From Oegoconia quadripuncta (taxonomy: Eukaryota; Arthropoda; Insecta; Lepidoptera; Autostichidae): a stretch of 64,000 nt of DNA. The stretch spans positions 38,508,853 through 38,572,852 of the forward strand of contig OX438742.1 of assembly GCA_949316235.1 (NCBI GenBank). Reading direction: 5' to 3'. Shown here one piece after another: positions 13,801-24,517 of this stretch (position 1 is the stretch's first letter; every line of letters starts with the position of its first letter). The notes under the pieces are model-generated. The model searched no databases and had not been told where the DNA came from. It was given only the letters and a program-made list of their open reading frames with translations. Both the position numbers and the translations under genes were made by a program.

Positions 13801-16800
13801 TTCTTATCTAGAGCTCGTTATACAGGGCGTCCCAAAGTTATGGGACATGAAGGGGAAGTACCTTAAATATCGTAGATAGTGAATTTTGCTCAAAGAAGAC
13901 TTTATGTTATTTTTAAAAGTTAGTAATTCTGCATTCATAGATTTTCTAAAAATTACTTGCTTCGGCTGGGAATCGAACCGACTTAAATGTGAAAAAAAAA
14001 ACACCCTACTTTTATGATGCCAATCGAAAGAATAGCTAAAAAATAATAACTCTGCCTAAGTAACATAGTATTTTAAAAGAAAGGAACAACGTGAAATTAA
14101 TCATTTTAATCAAATAAAAAACATACATGAAACTGCCGTAGTCAATTAAGTAGGTATTTTTTTGTAAATTAATTAATTAAATGCTCAAAATGTGATCCCT
14201 CTTGTCTTACGCAAATCGCCAATCTTTTAATGAGCCCGCTGCCTGTTGATTTTCTAATCATTTTATGGTGAACACTCGATGTGATATGGCACAATTCTGT
14301 TTGCAACTCGCCTACGTTCTCGTATCGCTTTTTGTATAGCATATCTTTCACGTATCCCCAAAAGAAGAAATCTAATGGTGTGAGGTCCGGGGATCTGGCC
14401 GGCCATCTAATCGGTCCATTTGTACCAATCCATGTAGGAAAACATTCATTTAGAAAATCTGCTGCTCTCCGACTATTATGAGCCGGAGCTCCATCTTGTT
14501 GGAAAATTAAGTTTTCTTGCTCCGCCGCGGAATGGTTTCTTATCTTATCCCTTAAAATTTGAAGTATTCCTAAATACTTTTCTGTGTTCAAGGTTCCTTG
14601 GTAAAAATGGATTAAGAAAACCCGGTTTTTTAAAAGTCCGCACCAACAGTTGAGTGAAAAACGCACTTGGTTATTAGTTTCAGTCACTCGTAGGGGATTT
14701 TCTTTAGACCAAATACGATTATTGTTGCGGTTATACATACCGTTATTGCTAAAGTTAGATTCGTCTGTCCAAATAATATTATCCAAAAAATTTGGATCTT
14801 CGAGCAATCGTGCCTGGATATCAAGACAGAAATTTTTTCTCCTTTCTGTATCGCCCGGAAGTAATTTTTGAACCAATCGTCCTTCAACATAACTCTTAAA
14901 ACCGTGTTTTTTTAATACACGGTGTATTTTACTTTTTGAAACTCCAATTTCATGTTCTCCTTCTCTCACCGATGCTTTCGGAAAAGCCGAAAAGTAAATT
15001 AAAATACCAAGTTCTTCGTCGTTGATCGTATGGTTTTCTTGCTGTGGTTCTCTTGGGCGTTTATCGAAACGTCCCAGAGTTTTCAAATTGTTCACAAGCC
15101 TTTTCAAAACTTTACGAGACGGTATTTGTCTATCAGGATATTTTACGCCATACCACCGCAAACTTCTAGAGATATCTTTATCGTTCAAAAAATATGCTTC
15201 CATTAGATCAAAACTTACTTGATATGCCATGTTCGCAATAAATTAACACAATAACACTTGTGTAAGTGAATTGAGACTAAACAGATCAATATCCGAAAAA
15301 CAAACGCTCGCACATACTGTTCCATTTTCAAATTTAAGAACAACATTTAAAAATATCACTTCTTTTTAAAATATCTTAAAAAGTATGCATTCAAACAAAC
15401 GCTGTCATAAACTGTTCCATTTTCAAATTATAAATTATTTATTTTTGTTTTTAATTTGCCTTCTGTCTAGCTTACAGAGGACGTATTGAAATACAAGTTT
15501 TATCATTTCATCTACACGTGCACTTATAATAAGGAAAACTATGTTAGTACCTATTTTATGAAGTGGGTACTTATTTACGAATAATCAATGCTATCTTTGG
15601 AATGATAATATCGCTACTTTTCGAACGTCGTCGGCAATAAATAACTTTCTTGAAATTTGACTCAATCATTTTATGTTGTTCCTTTCTTTTAAAATACTAT
15701 GTTACTTAGGCAGAGTTATTATTTTTTAGCTATTCTTTCGATTGGCATCATAAAAGTAGGGTGTTTTTTTTTTCACATTTAAGTCGGTTCGATTCCCAGC
15801 CGAAGCAAGTAATTTTTAGAAAATCTATGAATGCAGAATTACTAACTTTTAAAAATAACATAAAGTCTTCTTTGAGCAAAATTCACTATCTACAATATTT
15901 AAGGTACTTCCCCTTCATGTCCCATAACTTTGGGACGCCCTGTATATCCCGGAATGGGATGTACAATACACTAAACTACTGGCTGGCTAAAGTGAATAGT
16001 TACAGTGGAATAAATTACTGCATTTTTATAGTAGGAAGTCGAAATGTAGTGTTCTTTATGTTGACAGAATGAATGACACCTCGCGTCAACGTTATTTATG
16101 AATTTCAGGTATGTACATTCTGAACCCATCAGTTCTAAGCAGAATAGAGCTTCGTCCGATGTCTATAGAGAAGGAAGTATTCCCGTTCATGGCGTGTGAT
16201 AGCCAACTACATGCCATGGAACTCCAAGGGTTCTGGATGGACGTGGGACAGCCTAAAGACTTTCTCACAGGTGATTATTGTACTGATTCCTTCAGGGAAT
16301 ATGCGAAATGAACTTTTGAAAGCATGATTTGCAAATGTGATTGGAAAATGATATTTAGCTAAAATGACATTATGCGTCAAAATGGCGTTTTATAAATGTG
16401 ACATTCTACCCCTAATCCTTCCTAAAGTTCAGGTTTCTATGCCATTTCAGAGAACATGATGTCACTATATGAACACTGATAGTGTTAGGCACTAGATAAC
16501 CCAACCTGTTATCATCCCATTTGACAAAGTCGGTTGAATTTATATTTTGAATCGAGTATAGCTTGAATAATCCTGTATTATTATTTATTATGAAATGTAG
16601 CAATGAATTATGCGGAGCGAATTTCCTTCTAGTTACGTTTAATATTGTTTCATGTACGAATTAAATGAGGGTTCCATATTAAGCTCACTGGAGTGCCTTA
16701 TTTATATCCTAATATGTATATTTTTATGTGCAATGCGTTAGCGCTTGACCTCAGAATAGCTGATGTTAAGTGAAGATGAGGCCGAATTTGGAAGCGCGCT

Positions 16801-18146
16801 CTGGCGGAACCTTCAAGTTATTTTTGGTTGTTTTTGTGTAATAGTGGCTAATTATACAGCCGGATGTTTGTAGACTTAGATATATTTATAGAGATAGAGA
16901 CTCCGCGGCCATATAAAAACTATTAATTGTATCAACCCATACTTTTGTTATTGCAGGTATGTGTCTGTACCTAACCAGTCTTCGCCAGAAGAACTCTGAC
17001 AAGTTGAACGACGGCATTGGCGTGGTGGGCAACGTGCTGATCGACCCGTCGGCCAAGATCGGTATGGGCTGTCGGATTGGCCCCAACGTCACGATCGGGC
17101 CGGATGTCATTATCGAGGACGGTGAGCAACATAACGATTCCAAGTAGCATTGAAATCACTGTACTTAAATTACCAAGAAAGTTATTTTGATTCATGCATG
17201 AGTAATATAATGAATGGCCATTCCTCGCGCTACTTTCCCACAGATTATTTATCGACTGATAAAATTATGTTTGGTTATACAACCACACGACTAGAAAATA
17301 TGTAATTAGTAGACCGTAACGCGTTATATACACGACCGTTATAGTCACGACCTTTATCCTAAATGAGGTGGTCAGGGATATCCCTTTAAAAAGATTAAGG
17401 TGGCGTGTAGTGGGCAGTGACCCTGTCAGCGAAACCAACGTTTGCGGGTTCGAATCCCGCGGTGCGTAAATATTTCTGTGATGAATACAAACATTTATTC
17501 GCGAATCATCAATGTTTATATAAATATTTATGTATGTTTATCTGTTATCTAGATAGTACAGGCTTTGCCTAGTTTAGGACTAGGTAATTGGTGTAAGCGT
17601 CCGATATATTTATTAAATAAAGAAGGGTTGAAAATATAAAACCGATAATTCTTATCACAATTTGCTGGGTCGTTGAAATCGGTCGTTTATTGCCTATTGT
17701 ATTTTATGGATTTTTGTCATATTTCTGAGCGTTTGTTATAACTTTCATTAGATGGTGTTAGATTTCGTTGTACCTATTTTTCGTTTTTGAAATTCACTAT
17801 CATAAAGTTTGACCTTTGCGCCATGATCTTGAACACCCCTTCACATGACCTCGACATCATTCGTCACACGTTTCAGTAACAAAGATTATAGCTCAGCTGT
17901 AATTCTTCAGGTGCCTGCATAAAGCGTAGCACTATCCTCCGCGGCGCATGCGTGCGGCAACACGCTTGGCTCGACGGCTGCATCGTGGGATGGCGGTCCG
18001 TCGTCGGCCGTTGGGTTCGCATGGAGAACACCACGGTACTCGGCGAAGACGTCATCGTCAAGGATGAGCTCTACATTAATGGGGGGCAAGTGTTGCCCCA
18101 CAAGTCCATCGCCCTATCGGTGCCAGAACCGCAGATTATAATGTAA
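7883..18146 (+). CDS. GMPPB: Mannose-1-phosphate guanylyltransferase beta (GDP-mannose pyrophosphorylase)
   Basis: Cytosolic enzyme making GDP-mannose from mannose-1-phosphate and GTP for N-glycan, O-mannose and GPI-anchor synthesis. Exons: 7883-8053, 12904-13146, 13565-13694, 16109-16270, 16957-17121 and 17911-18146. They join in frame to 368 aa and every border is AG/GT. Seen: the nucleotidyltransferase signature [15 protein letters not shown] near residues 13-27, [12 protein letters not shown], the [12 protein letters not shown] loop, the metal-binding [13 protein letters not shown] segment, FIEKP, and a C-terminal left-handed beta-helix hexapeptide region (residues about 255-345). A second in-frame ATG at 7910 (MRALILVGG) gives 359 aa, the usual family length; the upstream ATG adds nine residues, and both are plausible starts. 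Intron 1 contains a whole hAT transposon and intron 3 a whole Tc1/mariner-type element, yet the exons are undamaged, so the gene is probably functional. Confidence 0.96.
8976..9045. mobile_element. MITE-C end fragment
   Basis: Short stretch starting ggcccgtatta, the terminus of the MITE-C family seen complete at 44262-44591. Nothing else of the element is obvious. It lies in GMPPB intron 1, upstream of the hAT insertion. Confidence 0.35.
9320..12072 (-). mobile_element. hAT-superfamily DNA transposon, decayed autonomous copy
   Basis: A 2753-bp element bounded by 15-bp inverted repeats CAGTGGCGTAGCGTG / CACGCTACGCCACTG and flanked by the 8-bp direct repeat TGTTATAG (9312-9319 and 12073-12080). 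An 8-bp duplication is the hAT signature. The minus strand carries transposase pieces in different frames (11829 to 10003), like the ZMYM1-type hAT proteins of insects. The ends are very GC-rich (11880-12070). It is inserted in GMPPB intron 1 in antisense orientation. Confidence 0.93.
10003..11829 (-). pseudogene. hAT transposase (ZMYM1-like), broken by stops and frameshifts
   Basis: Pieces in transcription order: 11829-11641 (N-terminal core, [12 protein letters not shown]); 11583-11104 (RNase-H-like core with [16 protein letters not shown] and [14 protein letters not shown]); 11159-10746 (insertion-domain region); 10605-10003 (hAT dimerisation domain with [19 protein letters not shown]). 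The pieces fall in different frames separated by stops, so no intact transposase can be made from this copy. Family assignment rests on the [14 protein letters not shown] block and the C-terminal SERSFS-like motif. Confidence 0.88.
12421..12578 (-). mobile_element. RTE-type LINE 3' fragment
   Basis: Shares long stretches with 1673-1806 and 45252-45395. The minus-strand reading gives the [23 protein letters not shown] tail typical of RTE reverse-transcriptase ORFs. It is in GMPPB intron 1 and non-functional. Confidence 0.75.
13823..14090 (+). repeat. Left terminal inverted repeat of the Tc1/mariner-type element
   Basis: About 268 bp, repeated in reverse complement at 15675-15941. It contains ggctgggaatcgaaccgac, whose complement GGTTCGATTCCC matches a tRNA B-box. 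It also has a run of ten A and the block TTTTATGATGCCAATCGAAAG. Confidence 0.93.
14169..15230 (-). CDS. Tc1/mariner-type DDE transposase, 353 aa
   Basis: Cut-and-paste transposase of the enclosing element. The N-terminal half has two helix-turn-helix-like DNA-binding regions (about residues 10-60 and 85-115, the latter around [18 protein letters not shown]). The catalytic domain shows the three acidic motifs: [28 protein letters not shown] and [20 protein letters not shown]. Taking the Asp of TPLD as the third acid gives 40 residues between the second and third, longer than the 34 of classical mariner or Tc1 and close to the DD37D-DD41D groups. The ORF is uninterrupted from ATG to stop, and no intron is needed. 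A shadow ORF on the opposite strand was ignored. Confidence 0.93.
   Translation of the reverse strand: MAYQVSFDLMEAYFLNDKDISRSLRWYGVKYPDRQIPSRKVLKRLVNNLKTLGRFDKRPREPQQENHTINDEELGILIYFSAFPKASVREGEHEIGVSKSKIHRVLKKHGFKSYVEGRLVQKLLPGDTERRKNFCLDIQARLLEDPNFLDNIIWTDESNFSNNGMYNRNNNRIWSKENPLRVTETNNQVRFSLNCWCGLLKNRVFLIHFYQGTLNTEKYLGILQILRDKIRNHSAAEQENLIFQQDGAPAHNSRRAADFLNECFPTWIGTNGPIRWPARSPDLTPLDFFFWGYVKDMLYKKRYENVGELQTELCHITSSVHHKMIRKSTGSGLIKRLAICVRQEGSHFEHLIN
15675..15941 (-). repeat. Right terminal inverted repeat of the Tc1/mariner-type element
   Basis: Reverse complement of 13823-14090 with almost no change. An apparent open frame over 15761-16072 is only this repeat read through into the flank, and is not a gene. 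Confidence 0.93.
16738..16830 (-). mobile_element. SINE-3 fragment
   Basis: Carries the SINE-3 body block gatgttaagtgaagatgagg and gcgcttgacctca in antisense orientation. Compare the full copy at 45396-45728. It is in GMPPB intron 4. Confidence 0.6.
17397..17615 (+). mobile_element. SINE-1 copy, 5' end degraded
   Basis: Retains the A-box region (gtgtagtgggcagtgaccctg), the B-box GGGTTCGAATCCCGC and the whole SINE-1 body with its TTATT-like tail. It is in GMPPB intron 5. Confidence 0.85.
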
Positions 18147-19840
18147 ACTCGCATTAAAGTTGCAGCTTCACTGCCAATGTTTATGCAGCAGGAGCTAACG
18201 TGTTAGGAATTAGTAGCCAACGTGGAAATCGAACAGGCCAGTAGCAATAAAGGCGTCTATTATTTTTCTTAATTGAACTACCTGGCCACTAAGATAAATT
18301 GGACAGTGTCTGTACTTCCAGCATTAAAACTCGTCGAGGTGGAGCACGACTGATAAAAACCAATCTTAGCAGCAGCTCATAACATACATCTTTGATAGAT
18401 GGACATTTTTAATAAATTATTGTACATTTTATTGGAAACTAGGCGATACAACTATACTAGAGACTATGAGGCTATGGATAAGTAAGACCTTGGGGTTTGT
18501 ATATTCACTTACATTTGTAATTTCGTAATTTCATTCTTACCACTTCATGCTTCTTTTAATATCTTGTTAATACGGACCTTATTGAATGAAAATCTTATCA
18601 ACATGCGACAAAAAATATTCTTAAATAATTGCATTATGTATTGAACGGTCTAGTAAATAAGTTTCTGTGTATAAAAAAGAGTTTTGTGCGAGTAATCGTG
18701 GCTGATTACATCATGATTATCCACGATGTCAAACTCTGTGACAAGTAAGTAGCGTACATAATAGTCGTAATTTATATAGAACGTAATGAGTCAATGTAAA
18801 GCACTGTTGCCTGCGCCAACGCCTGCGCCAATAAAATGCATGTGCATCTATGAAAGGAATTGGCATAAATTATAATATCACGACAGAAGCGTGCATACCG
18901 TAACTCGCATTTATTGTTAGTATTTATGCAAAGCAGAAATATAAGTAGAGTTATATTATATTATACATAATTATAATTAATTATTACTTTGCCAAATACT
19001 TATGATAGTTATATTATTACTTATTCATTTAAGATCCTCGCACGTAATTTGATCTTTGTGGAGTACAGCAACAGTCTTATCGTTTAACCATACGCCATGT
19101 TGTATTTAGTTATTAAATTCAATTTTTCACCATATACGCGCAAACATGCACAAACAAACACACACATACACAACAACCTCTAAAAACCCGTTACTGAGCA
19201 TAATCCTCTTTACTTTGCATCGCTTTCGAGCTAATAATAAAATTTTCGAGAGTGGAACTATAGTTATTTATACAGCTGTTGTATGAGGGGTGATAAAACA
19301 CCAATGTGGGGTTATCACATGAGGCATAGCAGAGGGTGATGATAGTATCACATGGGTACTTAATTATGTACAGTTGCATACAAGACTTTATCTACACCTA
19401 TGATATGAAAATCCTCTATACACGGTTCTGAAACCAGAGGGTGTCGTAGTGTTGAAATGACGGGATACGACGACAATTCGAATAACTTATCATTTATTAT
19501 TCTTTTTTCAAAATTACTGCGCTGTGGTGGTGATACGCGCGTGCATGAGAATGTTCTTTTTGTGAAATTCATAAAGATGTCACGAAATGAGTAGTAAGAA
19601 TGTGGCTGTTTTATGAGCAGACCCCTTTCGAAACTGTTTTTAAAAACCAATTAAAACTCAAAAGACGTGCATAATGAAATTGGATGTTAATGATTGTTTT
19701 AATGTTGGCAATAAGCTAACTGTTTCAGAAACTTGTAACTATAAGGCTAGAGAAAAAAATAGTCCCGTTAACCCACCTCTAGATAGGTCATTGTAAAGCT
19801 TTTTATTGGGAACTATCTTTTATTGAAATCTCTTACAAAC
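18147..19840. other. GMPPB 3' UTR and spacer
   Basis: Non-coding and AT-rich. AATAAA at 18411-18416 is a candidate polyadenylation signal about 265 bp after the GMPPB stop. A minus-strand open frame over 19360-19650 has no recognised motif, start context or splice support and is not called a gene. A CA-rich stretch lies at 19140-19172. Confidence 0.5.
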
Positions 19841-19844
19841 TGTT

Positions 19845-20058
19845 ACTGTTAGATAGATAAGCATTTATAACTTGTTAAGTGCGTTTACGTACACTTAATA
19901 AATTTTACATATGAAAAAATCTCCAAATAAAACACCATGAAATATTATGTGTATGCCGCAGGCTACAGCTTAGTGTGTGAATTTGCCCAAGGCGGCAAAA
20001 CACAGGTATTCTGCTGGAACCTGACGATTGGTCACATGGTACAAATGGAATTTTAAAC
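19845..20058 (-). repeat. Dispersed repeat R1, copy 1
   Basis: Shares extended blocks with 36133-36362: tagatagataagcattta, attttacatatgaaaaa, and the segment from aatattatgtgt through ggctacagc to ggtattctgctg. It looks like the 3' part of a retroelement in antisense orientation, but no ORF identifies it. Confidence 0.65.
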
Positions 20059-20867
20059 TGCTCCACAGGGTTCAAGATATTTGTCGGGATCTTAGATTTG
20101 AGGAGCTCAAAGCTTCTAATTACCTCAAGGATATCGATAAAGATACTGTATGCCTTACTATAAGTATGTATAGTAGTTAGTAAGGGTGTTTAGTGAGGTT
20201 CCGTACCGAAGAGAAACCCTTACGGTTACGTTTCGGTGATTGTTCATCTGTCACACCTGTTTATCTCAGGGACCACTTAAGCTTCAGCTTTAACACATCC
20301 ATCACAGTTCAAAGAATTAGAAATGTTATTTTTATTGATAGTGAGGTCTGAAATGTATCATACATCAAGTACAAAGGAGTGTTTTACTTAGGTTTGGCTC
20401 TACCTCCCTTAAAAAACCCGTTTTCAAGGAGTTTTTCATAACCAAATGGGTTTTATCAATTAAGCGGTTTTGTAATGGTTTTCATTTCACTCTTGCCACC
20501 GGTGCTGTCTCTAACTTCAAACGATATCGACGCGTGCGCTGTCTGGATTAAACCGGTTTATTAAGATTTTAGGTAGTGCTCTCATTTCGGAGGCGCTGCG
20601 AACGATACCTTTCTTAAAGAAAAACTTTCATTTACCGGTATTTTCGAAACCGGTTACACGCCCTGGTATAAAAGCTTTCTTTACATGTTTTTAAGCCACG
20701 TCGTAACGAAATATTGTCTTTTCCCACCCAATTACCAACGAATAGCGGAGAAAGTCTGCTGAACGTATAAGGGACGGCGCTCTCAGCACACGAGTTAAAC
20801 TCTTGCTCGTCTTTTTTATCAATTTAGCGCAGAGTTAGATTCCTATTGTGCCTTCAGGTCACAATTG

Positions 20868-21045
20868 CCAGCTGCGATCCACACTCACGCATATGTACGT
20901 CCCTTTTGCAAAGACGACGTTATGTGTTAACCAATACATTTAGGACGCGATTACGCAGCCGAGTGTGTGATGGCGATGGCGGTATCGTTTTATCATCGAC
21001 TTACATCGGGAGTATCACTCTTTTTGCGCTCGAGTGCGGATCGGT
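20868..21045. mobile_element. MITE-E copy 1
   Basis: Starts gcgatccacactcacgcatatg and ends gctcgagtgcggatcgg, which are imperfect inverted repeats of each other. A related unit with the same ends is at 62898-63085. The internal sequence is not coding. Confidence 0.5.
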
Positions 21046-23112
21046 GCTGACAACGGTCCAACCCATATTCTAGTGGTTTTTGATAACTTTACAATAATGT
21101 GTATTAGGCTATTAGTATCAATAGTCAATTTTCATATATTCACAACTATTTTTTCAGAAAATGGTAATGTCTTGTCAGTGCTTATATACTTTCTTTTGTC
21201 ATGTATAAAATATTATAATTTGAGACAGGGACTGCTATCTCTTTGCCATATTACTAAAAAAAAAAACAGAAACCAATTTCACAAAGAAAATGTTATTACC
21301 AGGAATATTTTGATATCTTTCTAAAATGCCGGCCATGTCGCTGCCGGTCACATTCGCCTTCTTGACACCCACTTAACTATAAGTTAGCATAGATTGATAG
21401 ATGTCGATCTTCGATATGATCGGAGGTTTTGATATATAAATATATACATAATTGTAGATGAAGCCATCATTTAAGTGTTCATTGATTACTGCTACGTCTC
21501 TTTTGTATACGGAAACGGAAGCAGTATTGTTTATATATTAGTTTATAGTATATAGAAATGTCTAAGATTATGTATTTATTTTAGATATGATAACCGAATT
21601 AGTCACTATGATTGTCACAAAAAATTTAGGTTTGTTTGTCAAATATTGATAGACAACGGGGTATACCACGGAGTAAAAACCTAGAGCAGGCGGTCTAAAT
21701 ATATTTTATAATGGAACGGAATACAGCTCTTTGTGGTGCCATCTAGCGGCGATTCCATGAGGAAAAGGATTTCGTGGAATATGTTTTTAATTTGTAAAAT
21801 TTCTTAGACGTGAAATGTAATCCTATCGATGGTGTTTGAAGATCTGCTACAAACGCTCTTGATGGAAAAAATATTACTTATACTTCATCGTTAGCAAATA
21901 TTTCTAGCAGACATTTGTACAGCGTTTTAATTCGGAATCTGTACACAAAAAAATTACTGACTAAGTGAGTCTTGAACAACTATATGTATATTGAGCTTTT
22001 CATCCCAGTAAAACTCGAGGCACTTTCGATTGCTTGTCTTTTTTTTTTAAATAGAGGGAACTATTTAGACTATTTTTAAGGGAAATATCATTAGGGAACC
22101 TGCTTGCCCTCGAAATCTAAGGATGTTTAAATAAATGTCTGCCGATTTCCATTCGACCCTCAGTCCGGTGGGTACATAACATAAACTGCCTGCCTATTTG
22201 ATAGGAAGGTTTACACCCGTAGTAGGACATTTGCAATTGTCATGATGCGATGTCGCTTAAACCAGTTTTTCATAATGTAATTAGTGTTTATAGTACCTAT
22301 GTATTAGAACCAGAAGTGGGTGGAGTGATAATAATGACATTCTTTACTTACAGGGAATTGTAGCATTAGAATAAAAGAATTATACAGAATTACAACTTTT
22401 GTTGTTTTTGAATTCTGTTATACATATCTTTACCAAAAAGCGCATAACAAAATCCTTTATTTATTCAATCATCTTCTATGTCCATAGCCGGCCTCCGTCC
22501 ACTGCTGGGCTTTGAATTGTTCGTCTAAATCTACGAATTATTTATTCGTAATTAGGTCTAAATCAATTGCTTTCACGAAGTTGTAAACGTCTTACTTGTG
22601 GCTGATTCTCTAATAGCTTTTTTTATCTAATATTACGACTATTGTATAAATAAAATGTGCGTAAAGGACTTTTATATTATAAATCATACATAATTATATA
22701 AATTATGGCAAACTCGGTATTTACGAGTTTGCAACAATAAGTAGTTGCAAGGTATTTACGCAAATATTTAGAAACTACTAAAAAGTTGACTTTTGTATGT
22801 CGCCAATATTACACAAGATTTCTTGTACTTTTTGCCTTGTATGATATGGAAGTATTTTATATATTACATACATTCCTTTAGTTTGAAATGTTGCCTAAAC
22901 TAGTAATCTTGTAACGGGAATAATATTATATAAGTTTCACATTGTTATTTGTGGTATTTGTAGCCAATTTACACCAAAATTAAATTTAAACTATTTAGGT
23001 GTACGTATCTAATAAATAAACAATAATTTTGTAACTTGTGGGTAAAATATAATGATTTAATAAATACAACATTGTCTTATTCACGGATTTATTTAAAATA
23101 TAATAGATTATG
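21046..23112. other. Intergenic AT-rich sequence
   Basis: No gene seen. There is a short lepidopteran repeat scrap near 22487-22520 (ggcctccgtccactgctggg, commonly part of retroelement tails). The rest is stop-rich on both strands. Confidence 0.45.
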
Positions 23113-23255
23113 GATGTCGATTCCGGATGTACACCAACTAAACTAAAACCAGTTTTAAAGTAGTACTGTCTCTTTCTCCCTGAAACAGTACGATGCGACG
23201 ACACCACTCCAAAACTGGGATTTAGTATAGTTGGTGTACATCCGAATCGACACCA
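23113..23255. mobile_element. Foldback MITE-B, single unit
   Basis: Termini gatgtcgattccggatgtacacc and ggtgtacatccgaatcgacacc are inverted repeats, and the arms extend inward (aactaaactaaaacc.. / ..gtatagtt). The inner part holds acagtacgatgcgacg and ctctttctccctg blocks shared with the cluster at 23948-24246. Confidence 0.85.
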
Positions 23256-23947
23256 TTATCGCGCAAACAAAATCTTTCTCGCGCTTTTCTTAGTAGAAAA
23301 GGCGCCATCTCTTAGAATCCTCGAGACTGCTGAGAATAAAATGGCCAAAAACGCGCACAGCACAACCAAAATTTTTTTAGTCCGTGTTCACAACCATTTA
23401 CTATTTATTAAAATATGAGATTTACGAGTAATACTCGCATGTTTTATTTGGTCACTTTTCAGTGGTGATTGATGTATATTTCTTTACATCATAAATCAGC
23501 ATTTGATACGACAGTTCATGAACGAAGTCGGTGCATGCGTTAGTTCCCATTAGGTCCAAACTCTCGTTTTAGCACTAATGAAGTAGTGCCATTTTTCCCT
23601 ACCCTATCTGGTTTCAGCACTAGGAGCCCTATGCGCATATCATAATATCCAATAGAAATCGTTCTTTAGGCGAAACTGTCCAGTTCAGTTGTTAATGTAA
23701 GGTCTGGATACCATCACAATCATACGTTTAGGAGGGTGCATCGGGTCCAGTAGTGCTCTCATTCGATACATTTAATATTTCCCACAGATTACTCAGATAA
23801 TGTCTAATATTTCCTTTCAAATTCATACAACAAAAATTAAAAAATTGTGATTGTATTATGTATAATTAATATGTACTTGTGTATATTTATATGTATAAGT
23901 TAGTGTAAATAATTGTTTTAATGAGAGATACAACCAAAGCTATAATC

Positions 23948-24246
23948 GTGTCGATTCGGATGTACACCAACTAAAACTAAAACCAGTTTTGGAGTGGTGC
24001 CGTCGCATCGTACTGTTCCAGGGAGAAAGTGACAGTGGTGTCGATTCGGATGTACACCAACTAAACTAAAATCAGTTTTAGAGTAGTACTGTCTCTTTCT
24101 CCCTGGAACAGTACGATGCGACGGCACCACTCCAAAACTGGTTTTAGTTTAGTTTAGTTTAGTTGGTGTACATCCGAATCGACACCAATACTTCTTTAAA
24201 ACTGGTTTTTAGTTGAGTTTAGTTGGTGTACATCCGAATCGACACC
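23948..24246. mobile_element. Foldback MITE-B, nested or tandem cluster
   Basis: Contains four copies of the terminus: two forward (tcgattcggatgtacacc at about 23951 and 24042) and two reversed (ggtgtacatccgaatcgaca at about 24165 and 24226). The central part from 24040 to 24185 can fold back on itself almost completely, and the block agtacgatgcgacggcaccactccaa occurs in both orientations. No ORF is present. It lies about 1.2 kb upstream of the MSH6 start. Confidence 0.85.
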
Positions 24247-24517
24247 AGTATTATTTTTTTAAATTAGCTTTTAGGCTTCTTGATTGTACCCAGTATTCAT
24301 TTTGAATTTGTGATATGTACACAGAACACAGAATTAATATAGTAATGGAATCATCCGCGAAAAAAAAACTCAGATGTGAAATAGGATTTAAATGCCTCTC
24401 TGTCTATCAGTAAGGAAATAGGGATTCATTTGCTGTTTTGTTTGGGGGCTTCAAGTACTTATTTCTTCTTCGAAAACATGGCTTGTTTGATGGAATTTGA
24501 ATCCAAGTAAAAAGGTT

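Larger units (their letters stand above)
13823..15941 (-). mobile_element. Tc1/mariner-type DNA transposon, apparently intact
   Basis: A 2119-bp element flanked by TA on both sides (13821-13822 and 15942-15943), as expected for this superfamily. Its inverted repeats are long, about 268 bp (13823-14090 and 15675-15941), and nearly identical. They start CAGGGCGTCCCAAAGTTATG and I see a single clear mismatch (cgtagatag against tgtagatag). One intact transposase ORF fills the middle. It is inserted in GMPPB intron 3 in antisense orientation. Near-identical ends plus an unbroken ORF point to a recent insertion (inference). Confidence 0.95.

Noticed and set aside
15761..16072. 103-aa plus-strand open frame starting [11 protein letters not shown]
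   Set aside because: It lies in the right terminal repeat of the Tc1/mariner-type element and is mirrored in the left repeat; a by-product of the repeat.
17873..18101. Minus-strand open frames over GMPPB exon 6
   Set aside because: Shadows of the GC-rich coding exon.
19360..19650. 96-aa minus-strand open frame
   Set aside because: No domain, no splice partners and no unusual composition; such lengths occur by chance.
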